Part shown: positions 1 through 8,806 of the stretch, in pieces
How positions within the stretch are numbered: the stretch's first letter is position 1
How the letters are laid out: each line of letters starts with the position of its first letter
NCBI RefSeq assembly: GCF_044748305.1
Contig: NZ_JBIVFT010000001.1
Coordinates: 434,001 to 498,000, forward strand
Length of the DNA stretch: 64,000 nucleotides
Origin: Arthrobacter_E sp044748305
GTDB lineage: Bacteria; Actinomycetota; Actinomycetes; Actinomycetales; Micrococcaceae
Reading direction: 5' to 3'
Translations under genes and position numbers: made by a program
Notes under the pieces: generated by a model
Told to the model about the DNA's origin: nothing
What the model saw: only the letters and a program-made list of their open reading frames with translations
Databases searched by the model: none

Positions 1-1
1 T

Positions 2-1948
2 GTCTACACCCCGCAGCGGCTCCTGGCCGTGACTTTCACGGCACGTGCCGCCGCGGAGATGCGCAGCCGGTTGCGGGATCTTGGCGTGCCGGCCGTGCAG
101 GCCCGTACCTTCCATGCGGCGGCCTTGCGTCAATTGCAGTATTTCTGGCCTCAGGCGGTCGGTGGTTCCGTGCCACAGCTTCTGGATCACAAGGCCGGTC
201 CCATCGCGGAAGCCGCCCGTAGGCTCCGTCTGAATGTCGACCGGGCCGCAGTGCGCGACCTCGCCGCCGAGATCGAATGGGCGAAGGTCTCGATGCTGAC
301 ACCGGACAACTACCTCGCCCGGGCACAGGGCCGAGGCGAGCCGGGCGGCCTGGAGCTCCCCGCCGTGGCACGGGTGTTCTCCGCCTACGAGGACCTCAAA
401 TCGGACCGCAATCTCATCGACTTCGAAGACGTCCTGCTGATCACCGTCGGCATCCTGGAAGAGGACGCGAAGGTGGCGGCAACGGTCCGGGAGCAGTACC
501 GTCACTTCGTCGTCGATGAGTACCAGGACGTCTCCCCGTTGCAGGAGCGGCTCCTGCAACTCTGGCTGGGAGGCCGTGACGAACTCTGTGTGGTGGGTGA
601 CGCGAGCCAGACCATCTACTCGTTCACCGGTGCCACGCCACGCCATCTCCTGGATTTCCAGAAGAGCTACCCGGAGGCCCAGCTGGTGAGGCTGGTGCGC
701 GACTACCGTTCCACCCCGGAGGTCGTGAAGCTCGCCAACACACTGCTCCACAGCCGTCCTTCGGGCGGCCCTGAGGCGGATCGTCTCTGGGCCCGTCCCC
801 TCGAACTCATCGCCCAGCGGCCATCGGCAGCCGAGCCCGTCTTCCTCGAGTGCCCGGACGACGAAGCGGAGGCCGCCGTCGTCGCCGAGCGTATCGGTGA
901 GCTCATCACGCAGGGGACCCCTGCCGCTGAGATCGCCGTCCTCTATCGCACCAATGGTCAGTCGGAGGCCTTCGAGCAGGCGCTCGCAGCGCGTGACATC
1001 CCGTACCAGCTACGTGGCGGTGAGCGGTTCTTCCAACGCCGGGAAGTGCGGGAAGGACTCCTTCAGCTGCGTGCGGCATCCAGAGCCGACACGAGCCGGG
1101 GAGGTGCCGTCGTCGGCACCGTGGCAGACGTCCTGTCGAGCCTCGGCTACACGCCGGAGGCCCCCGTCGGTGGGGGAGCGGTGCGGGAGCGCTGGGAATC
1201 CCTCGCAGCTCTGGTGAACCTCGCCCAGGATCTGGCGACCGTCCGTGGCGAAGAGTTCTCACTGAACGAACTCGTGGCCGAACTCCAGGAGCGCGCCACC
1301 GCACAGCACGCCCCCACCGTGCAGGGGGTGACGCTTGCCTCCCTGCACTCCGCCAAGGGCCTGGAGTGGGACGCGGTGTTCCTCGTGGGGCTCAGCGAAG
1401 GACTCATGCCGATCTCGTTCGCGGAGGAACCCTATGAGGTGGACGAGGAGCGCCGGCTGCTGTACGTCGGCATCACGCGAGCCCGTCTCAGGCTGTGCTT
1501 CAGCTGGTCCACCGCCCGCACCCCAGGCGGCCGCGCGCACCGCAAGCCCAGCCGATTCCTCGATGCCCTGCGCCCCGGAGGAAACGGTGACCCCAGCCCG
1601 CGGAGTACCGCCGCACGGCTGCGCAAGAACAGGGTGAAGGCGGTGGCCACACAGTGCAAGGTCTGTGGAACCCTCCTGAACACCGGTCCGGAGCGCAAGG
1701 TCGGCCGCTGCTCGGATTGCCCGCCCAGCGTGGACGAGCAACTGTTCGAGGCCTTGCGCGAATGGCGGCTCAAGGAGGCCACCGATGCGGATGTGCCGGC
1801 CTACGTGGTGTTCACCGATGCGACCCTGACGCTGATCGCGGAGGAGAAGCCCAAGACACTGGAAGCGCTCGCCGTGCTCTCGGGGGTCGGTCAGCGGAAG
1901 CTCGAGAAGTACGGTGAGGCCGTACTGTCCGTGGTGGCCGGGTCATGA
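2..1948 (+). CDS. uvrD2: UvrD2-like superfamily 1 DNA helicase with HRDC domain, 5' end missing
   Basis: ATP-dependent 3'-5' DNA helicase of the UvrD/Rep/PcrA superfamily, acting in repair and replication. The reading frame is open to the left edge, so the Walker A region and the true start lie outside the window. Visible helicase motifs are Ia (AVTFTARAAAEM, nt 26-61), II (DEYQD, about nt 515-529), III (DASQTIYSFTG, about 599-632), V (LHSAKGLEWD, about 1342-1371) and VI (LLYVGITRAR, about 1457-1486). A four-cysteine motif (CKVC at about 1654, CSDC at about 1711) is followed by a C-terminal HRDC domain (about 1735-1940). That combination is the layout of actinobacterial UvrD2 and separates it from UvrD1/PcrA. 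The stop overlaps the next start by 4 nt (ATGA), so the two genes are probably translationally coupled. Confidence 0.93.
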   Translation, partial: VYTPQRLLAVTFTARAAAEMRSRLRDLGVPAVQARTFHAAALRQLQYFWPQAVGGSVPQLLDHKAGPIAEAARRLRLNVDRAAVRDLAAEIEWAKVSMLTPDNYLARAQGRGEPGGLELPAVARVFSAYEDLKSDRNLIDFEDVLLITVGILEEDAKVAATVREQYRHFVVDEYQDVSPLQERLLQLWLGGRDELCVVGDASQTIYSFTGATPRHLLDFQKSYPEAQLVRLVRDYRSTPEVVKLANTLLHSRPSGGPEADRLWARPLELIAQRPSAAEPVFLECPDDEAEAAVVAERIGELITQGTPAAEIAVLYRTNGQSEAFEQALAARDIPYQLRGGERFFQRREVREGLLQLRAASRADTSRGGAVVGTVADVLSSLGYTPEAPVGGGAVRERWESLAALVNLAQDLATVRGEEFSLNELVAELQERATAQHAPTVQGVTLASLHSAKGLEWDAVFLVGLSEGLMPISFAEEPYEVDEERRLLYVGITRARLRLCFSWSTARTPGGRAHRKPSRFLDALRPGGNGDPSPRSTAARLRKNRVKAVATQCKVCGTLLNTGPERKVGRCSDCPPSVDEQLFEALREWRLKEATDADVPAYVVFTDATLTLIAEEKPKTLEALAVLSGVGQRKLEKYGEAVLSVVAGS

Positions 1949-2508
1949 GCCGGAACGCCGGGCCGGAACAACCGCGTTTCGCGCCCGACGGCACCCCCGT
2001 GGTGGTCAGGCGTTCCGCGCGCCGCAAGCGCACCGTGAGTGCGTTCTGGGAGGGTGGCACGATCGTCGTCGCCGTCCCCGCGCGCTTCACGCACGCGCAA
2101 GAGGACGAATGGGTGCAGAAGATGCTGCACCGGCTGAAGTCGAAAGAAGCGGCCAAGGGGCCGAACGTCAGGAACGACGTCGAGCTCGCGTCCCGTGCGA
2201 AGCTGCTGTCCGAGCGCCACCTGGGTGGTCGTGCGGTCCCGAGCAGCGTGCGCTGGGTCAGTAACCAGAACTCGCGATGGGGCTCGGCGACCCCGGCCGA
2301 CCGGTCGATCCGGCTCTCGGACGAGCTGCAGGGGATGCCCGAATGGGTGGTGGACTACGTCCTGGTACACGAATTGAGCCACCTGCTCGTGGCGGGACAC
2401 GGTCCACGTTTCTGGGAGATCTGCGGAGCGTACCCCGAGATGGACCAGGCGCGTGCGTTCCTGGAAGGCGTGGCCTACGCCCAGAGCCGAGGGCTGGCCG
2501 CGGACTAG
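1945..2508 (+). CDS. YgjP/WLM-type M48 metallopeptidase domain protein
   Basis: A 187-residue protein with a zinc metallopeptidase signature, HELSH at residues 142-146, and a further histidine at 152 (GHGPRFW). The segment before it (NSRWGSA, about 109-115) matches the conserved SRWGS element of the YgjP/DUF45 family. In this family the two histidines of HExxH and the downstream histidine bind Zn and the glutamate is the general base; the substrate is unknown. The protein is cytosolic, with no signal peptide or membrane segment. It overlaps uvrD2 by 4 nt and is the last gene before a strong bidirectional terminator, so it belongs to the helicase operon. A role linked to DNA repair is inferred from position only. 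Confidence 0.85.
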   Translation: MSRNAGPEQPRFAPDGTPVVVRRSARRKRTVSAFWEGGTIVVAVPARFTHAQEDEWVQKMLHRLKSKEAAKGPNVRNDVELASRAKLLSERHLGGRAVPSSVRWVSNQNSRWGSATPADRSIRLSDELQGMPEWVVDYVLVHELSHLLVAGHGPRFWEICGAYPEMDQARAFLEGVAYAQSRGLAAD

Positions 2509-2510
2509 CA

Positions 2511-2569
2511 ACGCGGGGTCACTCAGGGCCCGATCCCGGCAGGAAATCGGGCCTTGAGTGACCCCGCGT
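2511..2569. terminator. Bidirectional terminator between convergent genes
   Basis: Long near-perfect inverted repeat. The left arm starts ACGCGGGGTCACTCA and continues GGGCCCGAT; the right arm mirrors it with one base missing. It begins 3 nt after the metallopeptidase stop and ends 14 nt before the stop of the convergent DUF2342 gene, so it can serve both. There is no long T-run. Confidence 0.8.
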
Positions 2570-2582
2570 CAGGGGAGTGCGC

Positions 2583-3959
2583 TCAGTCCTTCTCGTCAGG
2601 CTCGTCGAAGCCGCCGTCCAGGAGCTTCGCGATCGCATCGTCGACCTCGGAGTCGCCGGCTTCCGCCAGCTCGCGGCGCTTGCCGAAGCCCGCCGGATCG
2701 TCCAGATCCTCCGGCGTCGGCATGAGATCGGGGTGCTTCCACACGGCGTCACGGCCTTCGGTGCCGCGTTCCTCCTTCAGGGCGGCCCAGAGAGTGGTCG
2801 CCTCACGGAGCCGCCGGGGCCGCAATTCAAGACCCACCAGGGAGGAGAAAGCGTGTTCGGCAGGGCCGCCGGTGGCTCGGCGGCGCCGGACGGTCTCACG
2901 CAGCGCCGGAGCACTGGCGAGAACGCCCTCGAGGGCCTCGGTGGTGACCTCGTCCACCCAGCCTTCGATCAGAGCGAGCGCGGTCTCCAGCTTCTCCAGG
3001 GCTGCCTGCTGCGCGGGGGTCCGTTCCGGCATGAAGACACCCTGCTGGAGGGCCTCCTGGATCGACTCGGGATTGGCAGGGTCCACCTCGTGGGCCAGAT
3101 CCTGGATCCGGGACACGTCGATATGGATGCCGCGGGCATAGTCCTCGATGGCGCCGAGCACGTAACCGCGCAGCCACGGCACGGAGGCGAAGAGGCGGGC
3201 GTGCGCGGCCTCGCGGACGCCGAGGTAGATGCGGACGTCCTCGGCGGGCAGTTCAAGCCCTTCTCCGAAGGCCGCGACGTTGCTCGGCAGCAGCGACATC
3301 TCAAGGTCCGCCAGCGGGATCCCGATCTCGGTGGATCCGACCACCTCGGTGGACAGCGAACCGATGGCCTGACCCAGCTGCATGGCGAAAATGGCGCCGC
3401 CCATGTTCTGCAGCATGGAGCCCGCGCCGCCCAGCATTCCGCCGAGACCCTGCTCACCGAACGACTCCGGCAGATTCTGGGTCATGGCGTCGGTGAGTGC
3501 CTTCGCGATGCTGTTGGCCACGGGTTCCGTGAGCCGCCGCCAGGTGGGCATGGTCGCTTCGACCCATTCGGCACGCGACCAGGCTTTGCCGATGATGTTG
3601 GGTTCCTGGAAGTCGGTGACCTTGTCCAGCCACATGTCCGCCAGCCGGAGGGTCTGGTCGATCTCGCGCTGCTGAACGCTGCTCGGGCTCGGGTCGCTGG
3701 ACTGCGCGGCGACGTTGCGGGCCGTGTCGTGGGCCAGCTTCCAGTTCACCGGACCGTCCGAACTGGACGAGAGCATCGCCTGGACCTGCTGGAACATGGT
3801 GGCCAGGAACTGCGGGTCATCAGGAAGGCCACTGGCCTTCATGAACTGCTGGGCGTCGAAACCCTCAGGTCCTTCTCCACCCATCAGGCGCCGCAGCATC
3901 TCCTGCAGTGGATCCTGGGGGTTCTCGCCGGGGTTGTTCTGACTGGGCTCGTTGCTCAT
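2583..3959 (-). CDS. DUF2342 family protein (annotated zinc-dependent metalloprotease/putative hydrolase)
   Basis: A 458-residue soluble protein of the actinobacterial DUF2342 (Zincin_2) family, recognised from overall similarity: a Gly/Pro/Gln-rich N-terminus, WKLAHDTAR near residue 135, a hydrophobic Gly-rich segment around 195-215 (GLGGMLGGAGSMLQNMGG), and the C-terminal LALIEGWVDEV helix. Database members are commonly named zinc-dependent metalloprotease, but I find no HExxH here. The ALIEGWVDEVT helix has tryptophan where some relatives carry histidine, so catalysis is unproven. The ATG start has AGGAAAG upstream. The gene diverges from the PDZ-Lon protease gene over 155 nt. In mycobacteria the homologue also sits beside uvrD2 and the PDZ/UPF0182 genes. 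Confidence 0.82.
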   Translation of the reverse strand: MSNEPSQNNPGENPQDPLQEMLRRLMGGEGPEGFDAQQFMKASGLPDDPQFLATMFQQVQAMLSSSSDGPVNWKLAHDTARNVAAQSSDPSPSSVQQREIDQTLRLADMWLDKVTDFQEPNIIGKAWSRAEWVEATMPTWRRLTEPVANSIAKALTDAMTQNLPESFGEQGLGGMLGGAGSMLQNMGGAIFAMQLGQAIGSLSTEVVGSTEIGIPLADLEMSLLPSNVAAFGEGLELPAEDVRIYLGVREAAHARLFASVPWLRGYVLGAIEDYARGIHIDVSRIQDLAHEVDPANPESIQEALQQGVFMPERTPAQQAALEKLETALALIEGWVDEVTTEALEGVLASAPALRETVRRRRATGGPAEHAFSSLVGLELRPRRLREATTLWAALKEERGTEGRDAVWKHPDLMPTPEDLDDPAGFGKRRELAEAGDSEVDDAIAKLLDGGFDEPDEKD

Positions 3960-4114
3960 GGTCCACCGATCTTTCCTGGGCCTTTTACTTCACGGTACTC
4001 CCGGCCGTGCTCCGCTGTCGCTGCTGCGGAAGGAGGTTTCGCTGAGGGCAAAGCAGAGAACACACAGCGTGGCCGCATAGGCTTGAGCGAGCACACCGGA
4101 CTCGGAAGGAAACC

Positions 4115-5239
4115 ATGAGCGATCAGTTCCAGGCGCCCTCGCACCAACAGCCCCAGCCTCTCCCGGCGGGGTGGGGCACCGGGAATGCACCGCGGCGCCG
4201 TTTCCCGGTGGGCGGTGTGCTCATCGCGCTCTTCTTCGTCGCCGTGGCGGTTGCCGCGCTGCTGCCGTTGCCTTATGTGGTGGAGTCGCCGGGGCCCACC
4301 TACAACACGATCGGCTCCGTCAACGACAAACAGGTCATCGCCGTCACCGGACGGCAGAGCTATCCCACCTCGGGGCAACTCGATCTGACCACCGTCTATG
4401 TCTCCGGCGGTCCGAACGGCCGGGTCACGGCATTCGATCTGCTGCAGGCGTTCCTGGACCCGTCCAAGGCGGTCTACAACGAGGACCAGATCTTCCCCAA
4501 GGGGATCACCAAGCAGCAGTCGGACCAGGAGAACGCCCTGGAGATGACGAGTTCCCAGGAGAATGCGACGGCGGCCGCTCTGACCGCCCTGAAGATCCCT
4601 TTCAAGCAGTCGCTTGAGGTGGCCGATGCGGCCAAGGGTTCCCCGGCGGAGGGAAAGCTGAAAGCCGGAGACGTGCTGCTTGAGATCAATGGCAAGGCCA
4701 GCGAGTCACTGACCGCGGTGCGGAGTGCCGTGGACGCCGCCCAGGGCAATGAGATGACGGTGACCGTGCTGCGCGGGGGAGCCCGGCAGAGCGTGAAAGT
4801 CACCGCGGTGAAGGGGGAGAACGGCCAGTATCTGATGGGGATCGGCCTGCAGTTCCGTTACACCTTCCCGTTCAAGGTGCAGTATCAGCTGGACCAGGTG
4901 GGAGGTCCGAGCGCCGGCATGATGTTCACGCTGGGCTTGATCGACACCCTCACTCCGGGGGATCTGACCGGGGGCAAGCACGTGGCCGGCACGGGCACGA
5001 TCTCGCCGGACGGCCAGGTCGGCCCCATCGGCGGCATCGCCCAGAAGATGCATGGGGCGCGTGCTGCCGGAGCGGGTCTCTTCCTGGCCCCCGCGGCCAA
5101 TTGCAGCGACGTCGTCGGGCACATCCCGGATGGCCTCACCGTGCTCAAGGTGGCCACCCTGAGCGATGCCCGCACCGCGGTCGAGACGTACGCCAAGGGC
5201 GGTGACCTCTCCTCGCTGCCGCATTGCACTGCGGGCTGA
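4115..5239 (+). CDS. Membrane-anchored PDZ-Lon (S16) protease, YlbL family
   Basis: A 374-residue protein with a Pro/Gln-rich cytosolic N-terminus, one membrane helix (about residues 31-53), then an extracytoplasmic region holding a PDZ domain (about 155-235) and a C-terminal Lon-type serine protease domain. The catalytic dyad is visible: Ser266 in GGPSAGMMF and Lys311 in IAQKMHGARAAGA, 45 residues apart as expected for S16 peptidases. There is no AAA+ domain, so the enzyme is ATP-independent, as in the YlbL family. The ATG start is preceded by GGAAGGA. It is followed 194 nt later by the UPF0182 gene, an order conserved in actinobacteria. A role in turnover of envelope proteins is inferred. 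Confidence 0.9.
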   Translation: MSDQFQAPSHQQPQPLPAGWGTGNAPRRRFPVGGVLIALFFVAVAVAALLPLPYVVESPGPTYNTIGSVNDKQVIAVTGRQSYPTSGQLDLTTVYVSGGPNGRVTAFDLLQAFLDPSKAVYNEDQIFPKGITKQQSDQENALEMTSSQENATAAALTALKIPFKQSLEVADAAKGSPAEGKLKAGDVLLEINGKASESLTAVRSAVDAAQGNEMTVTVLRGGARQSVKVTAVKGENGQYLMGIGLQFRYTFPFKVQYQLDQVGGPSAGMMFTLGLIDTLTPGDLTGGKHVAGTGTISPDGQVGPIGGIAQKMHGARAAGAGLFLAPAANCSDVVGHIPDGLTVLKVATLSDARTAVETYAKGGDLSSLPHCTAG

Positions 5240-5241
5240 GA

Positions 5242-5272
5242 CGACGACGGCGCGGGACGGCCGGCGTCGTCG
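5242..5272 (+). terminator. Possible terminator hairpin after the PDZ-Lon gene
   Basis: Eight-bp perfect arms (CGACGACG / CGTCGTCG) with a 15-nt loop directly after the stop codon, without a T-run. A second inverted repeat with 9-bp arms (CTCACCTCG / CGAGGTGAG) lies at 5297-5329. Either could be an attenuator or terminator ahead of the UPF0182 gene. Confidence 0.4.
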
Positions 5273-5433
5273 GCCCGCCTCCGGGTGGATCGGCGGCTCA
5301 CCTCGCAGAAGACCGAACGGCGAGGTGAGGTTAGGCTGAAGGGCAAGGGAACCTCACAGCGTCCTCACACGTGGAACAGTCGTGACGGGTCCCCGTCCAT
5401 CACCGCAGCGACACTTCCAATGAGGTACCCAGC

Positions 5434-8400
5434 GTGTCAGGATCATCCCACCCCGCATCAGCCCCCGGCGTCCGCCGGCGCCGCGGAGCATTCGTGCCAA
5501 CACTCATCGTGGTGGCCGTGCTCGTGGCGGCTTTCATCTTCTTAGCCAACGTCTGGACCGACGTCCTCTGGTATCAGCAACTCGGCTTCGTCGGGGTCTT
5601 TCTGACCCAGAATCTGGCGCGGATCGGGGTGTTCCTGGTCGGCTTCCTGCTCATGGGCCTCGCGGTCTACTTCTCCATCCGGATCGCCTACCGGGCCCGG
5701 CCGGTCTATGCCCCGGATCCGGCGTCCCAGGACAATCTGGGCCGTTATCAGGCGCAATTGGAGCCGGTCCGCCGAGTGGTCATGATCGGTCTGCCGGCCG
5801 TTCTCGGCCTGTTCGCGGGCACCGCGGCCATGGCGCAGTGGCCCAAGGTGCTGCTCTTCTTCAACCAGGAGTCGTTCGGGCAGAACGACCCGCAGTTCGG
5901 CATCGATCTGGGCTTCTACGTCTTCGCGCTGCCGTTCCTCGGCTTCCTGCTCGCTCTCCTGATGAGCATCGTCGCGGTGGCCGCCCTGGCGGGCTTGCTG
6001 ACCCACTATCTCTACGGCGCCATCCGCATTCAGCCGCGTGGCCTCTTCGTCAGCCACACGGCGCGTCTGCACCTGGGCATCATGATCGCCGTGTTCCTGG
6101 TCCTGCTGGCCGCGAACTACTGGATCGGGCGTTACTCCACCGTGCAGAGCGCCAACCCGGGCCGCTGGGCGGGTGCGCTGTACACCGACGTCAACGCCGT
6201 CGTGCCCACCAGGTCGATCCTCGCCGTCGCGGCGGCGATCGTGGCAGTGCTCTTCATCATCGGAGCGATCATCGGCCGCTGGCGTCTGCCGATGATCGGC
6301 ACCGCCATGCTGATCATCACCTCTTTGCTGGCCGGGGGCCTGTACCCGTGGGTGATCCAGCAGTTCCAGGTCCGTCCGTCGGAACAGACCCTGGAGAAGC
6401 AGTTCATCCAGCGCAACATCGATGCCACCCGGACCGCTTACGGTCTCGACAAGATCCAGGTCAAGGACTATCAGGCGACGACGACGGCGACCGCCGGCGC
6501 ACTGCGCGGTGACGCTGAGACGGCGGCCAGTATCCGCCTCATGGACCCCAACCAGGTCTCGGCCGCCTTCCAGCAGCTGCAGCAGTACCGCCCGTACTAC
6601 CAGTTCCCGCAGAGCCTGAACGTGGATCGCTACGAGATCGACGGGAAGAAGCAGGACACCGTCATCGCCCTGCGTGAACTCAACCCGTCCGGGCTGAACG
6701 CCAGCCAGCAGTCCTGGTACAACAAGCACATCGTCTACACCCACGGCTACGGCGTGGTCGCGGCCAAGGGCAACACGGCCACCAAGGACGGCAAGCCGGA
6801 CTTCCTGCAATCAGGCATTCCGAGCACCGGCGTCTTCGGTGACGACAGCAAGTACCAGCCCCGGATCTACTTCGGGCAGAACTCACCGGACTACTCCGTG
6901 GTCGGAGGCCCTGAGGGTTCCTCCCCACGTGAGCAGGACCGTCCCACGAGCAAGGACGGCGGCGACGCCCAGTACACCTTCACCGGCAACGGCGGTCCGA
7001 ACGTGGGCAACCCGTTCAACAAGCTCCTGTACGCCGTGAAGTTCCAGTCCACTGACCTGCTGCTGTCCGACGGTGTCAACGCAGATTCCCAGATCCTGTA
7101 CGACCGGGACCCCAAGGACCGCGTCCAGAAGGCCGCGCCGTATCTGACCGTTGACGGCAACCCGTACCCCGCCGTCGTGGACGGCCGGGTCAAGTGGATC
7201 GTGGACGGCTACACCACCAGCAGTGACCTGCCGTATTCGCAGCCCCAGGAGCTCGACAACGCCACGACGGACTCCCAGACGGTGTCCGGTCGGAACGCGG
7301 CCCAGCCGAGCGACAGCGTGAACTACATCCGTAACTCGGTGAAGGCCACGGTCGACGCCTACGACGGTTCCGTGACCCTGTACGCCTGGGACGATCAGGA
7401 TCCGCTCCTGAAGGCCTGGCAGAAGATCTTCCCGAACACCCTCAAGCCGATCAGCGACATGTCGGGCGATCTGCTGAGCCACGTGCGCTACCCGGAGGAC
7501 CTCTTCAAGGTCCAGCGTGAGCTCCTGGGCCGCTACCACGTGACCAACGCGGACGACTTCTACCAGAACAACGATGCCTGGAGCGTCCCGAACGATCCGA
7601 CGGCCAAGAGCGGGGACACCACCACCCCGGTGAAGCAGCCGCCGTACTACATGTCGATGCAGATGCCGGGCGAGACGACGTCGTCGTTCCGTCTGACGAG
7701 CAGTTTCATTCCGCAGACCGTGGGTGGCGACGCCCGCAACGTGCTGTACGGCTTCCTGGCCGCGAATGGCGACGCCGGCGACAAGAAGGGCGTCAAGGAC
7801 CCCAAGTACGGGCAGCTCGAACTCCTGTCGATCCCACCGGAAACGCAGGTGCCCGGCCCTGGCCAGGTGCAGAACCTGTTCAACTCGAACACGACCGCTT
7901 CCAATGAGCTCAACATCCTCAGTCGTGGAGCCTCCGCGGTGGTCTACGGAAACCTGCTCACCGTGCCCATGGGCGGCGGTCTGCTGTACGTCCAGCCGGT
8001 GTACCTGAAGTCGACCGGTGACACCGCCTACCCGACGCTGCAGCGTGTTCTGGTGGCCTTCGGTGAGCATGTGGGCTTCGCCCCGACACTGGACGCCGCG
8101 CTGGACCAGGTCTTCGGCGGCAACTCCGGCACCAAGGCAGGCGACGCTGCGAACAACAACGGCAGCGGGACCTCCGGTTCCGGCAGCAGTGGCCAGAACG
8201 GTTCGTCCAGTGGCAATGGGAGCACTCCTCAGGCGCCGAGCCTGAAGGCGGCGCTCGACGATGCGAAGAAGGCGATCGACGCAGGGCAGACGGCCCTGAA
8301 GAACGGCGACTTCGCAGCATACGGTGAGCAGCAGAAGAAGCTGCAGGACGCACTCAACCGCGCGATCGCAGCCGAGACGGCCCAGCCGTCCGGCGCTGCG

Positions 8401-8448
8401 AGCGGCAGTCCGTCGCCGTCGCCGAGCCCGTCGAGCTCCGGGAAGTAG
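5434..8448 (+). CDS. UPF0182 family large integral membrane protein
   Basis: A 1004-residue protein of the UPF0182 family (PF03699). About seven membrane helices lie in the first 310 residues (for example residues 25-45, 55-85, 105-135, 150-185, 205-225, 255-280 and 285-310). A large extracytoplasmic domain follows (about 320-890), then a Gly/Ser/Asn-rich linker and a short alpha-helical segment (about 930-975) ending in a Ser/Pro tail. The function of the family is unknown. The start is GTG with GAGGT 8 nt upstream; I see no better alternative. Length and the GSGTSGSGSS-type linker are usual for actinobacterial members. It stands just downstream of the PDZ-Lon protease, probably with its own promoter. 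Confidence 0.9.
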   Translation: MSGSSHPASAPGVRRRRGAFVPTLIVVAVLVAAFIFLANVWTDVLWYQQLGFVGVFLTQNLARIGVFLVGFLLMGLAVYFSIRIAYRARPVYAPDPASQDNLGRYQAQLEPVRRVVMIGLPAVLGLFAGTAAMAQWPKVLLFFNQESFGQNDPQFGIDLGFYVFALPFLGFLLALLMSIVAVAALAGLLTHYLYGAIRIQPRGLFVSHTARLHLGIMIAVFLVLLAANYWIGRYSTVQSANPGRWAGALYTDVNAVVPTRSILAVAAAIVAVLFIIGAIIGRWRLPMIGTAMLIITSLLAGGLYPWVIQQFQVRPSEQTLEKQFIQRNIDATRTAYGLDKIQVKDYQATTTATAGALRGDAETAASIRLMDPNQVSAAFQQLQQYRPYYQFPQSLNVDRYEIDGKKQDTVIALRELNPSGLNASQQSWYNKHIVYTHGYGVVAAKGNTATKDGKPDFLQSGIPSTGVFGDDSKYQPRIYFGQNSPDYSVVGGPEGSSPREQDRPTSKDGGDAQYTFTGNGGPNVGNPFNKLLYAVKFQSTDLLLSDGVNADSQILYDRDPKDRVQKAAPYLTVDGNPYPAVVDGRVKWIVDGYTTSSDLPYSQPQELDNATTDSQTVSGRNAAQPSDSVNYIRNSVKATVDAYDGSVTLYAWDDQDPLLKAWQKIFPNTLKPISDMSGDLLSHVRYPEDLFKVQRELLGRYHVTNADDFYQNNDAWSVPNDPTAKSGDTTTPVKQPPYYMSMQMPGETTSSFRLTSSFIPQTVGGDARNVLYGFLAANGDAGDKKGVKDPKYGQLELLSIPPETQVPGPGQVQNLFNSNTTASNELNILSRGASAVVYGNLLTVPMGGGLLYVQPVYLKSTGDTAYPTLQRVLVAFGEHVGFAPTLDAALDQVFGGNSGTKAGDAANNNGSGTSGSGSSGQNGSSSGNGSTPQAPSLKAALDDAKKAIDAGQTALKNGDFAAYGEQQKKLQDALNRAIAAETAQPSGAASGSPSPSPSPSSSGK

Positions 8449-8510
8449 CCCGGCAGCCCACCCCGCGCCGCGAGAAAGCCCAGCTGAGACGCGGATCACG
8501 TCACCTCGAT

Positions 8511-8539
8511 TTGGTCTGTGGTTCACCAGCCGGTAGAGT
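8511..8539 (+). promoter_or_regulatory. Promoter of the initiator tRNA gene
   Basis: TTGGTC (8511-8516), a 17-nt spacer, then TAGAGT (8534-8539). Transcription would begin near 8546, just before the mature tRNA 5' end at 8551. Both hexamers fit the housekeeping sigma consensus (4/6 each), and spacing and position are ideal. Confidence 0.7.
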
Positions 8540-8550
8540 AGTTCTTGCGA

Positions 8551-8624
8551 CGCGGGGTGGAGCAGTTCGGTAGCTCGCTGGGCTCATAACCCAGAGGTCA
8601 CAGGTTCAAATCCTGTCCCCGCAA
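8551..8624 (+). tRNA. Initiator tRNA-fMet (CAU anticodon)
   Basis: A cloverleaf can be drawn by eye. The acceptor strands are CGCGGGG and CCCCGCA, so position 1 (C) and position 72 (A) do not pair, the hallmark of bacterial initiator tRNAs. The anticodon stem CTGGG/CCCAG contains the three consecutive G-C pairs of initiators, with the CAT anticodon at 8585-8587. The T arm contains GGTTCAAATCC. CCA is not encoded: CTG follows the discriminator A. It is a single-gene unit with its own promoter and terminator, and its 3' end is not duplicated nearby, so there is no sign of an integrated element. Confidence 0.97.
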
Positions 8625-8630
8625 CTGGCA

Positions 8631-8661
8631 AGGGCCGGAACCATATGGTTCCGGCCCTTTT
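8631..8661 (+). terminator. Rho-independent terminator of the tRNA gene
   Basis: Perfect 12-bp stem (AGGGCCGGAACC / GGTTCCGGCCCT), ATAT loop, followed by TTT. It starts 6 nt after the tRNA. Confidence 0.92.
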
Positions 8662-8708
8662 GCTTTCCCTGATTAGGCCAGCGGTGTGAAGCGGCACTGG
8701 TTCACCTT

Positions 8709-8751
8709 GCACTTTCTCGGGCTTGCGATCCTCTGAATCCCGAGAAAGTGC
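8709..8751. repeat. 13-bp perfect inverted repeat upstream of the acetyltransferase gene
   Basis: GCACTTTCTCGGG at 8709-8721 and its exact reverse complement at 8739-8751, separated by 17 nt. It lies between the tRNA terminator and the start at 8807. No T-run follows. It could be an operator, an mRNA leader hairpin or a leftover repeat. Confidence 0.7.
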
Positions 8752-8806
8752 GGACTCAACCCCGTGATGGTTTGCCGCCCGGGCCCTTGAGAGTGAGGAT
8801 GGGCTG

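Noticed and set aside
5323..5341. AGGTTAGGCT, half of the DtxR/IdeR iron-box consensus, before the UPF0182 gene
   Set aside because: The second half-site does not match (about 12 of 19 overall), and no iron-related gene follows.
8551..8661. tRNA gene as an integration site of a mobile element
   Set aside because: The tRNA 3' end is not repeated downstream and no integrase, phage or plasmid gene is present.
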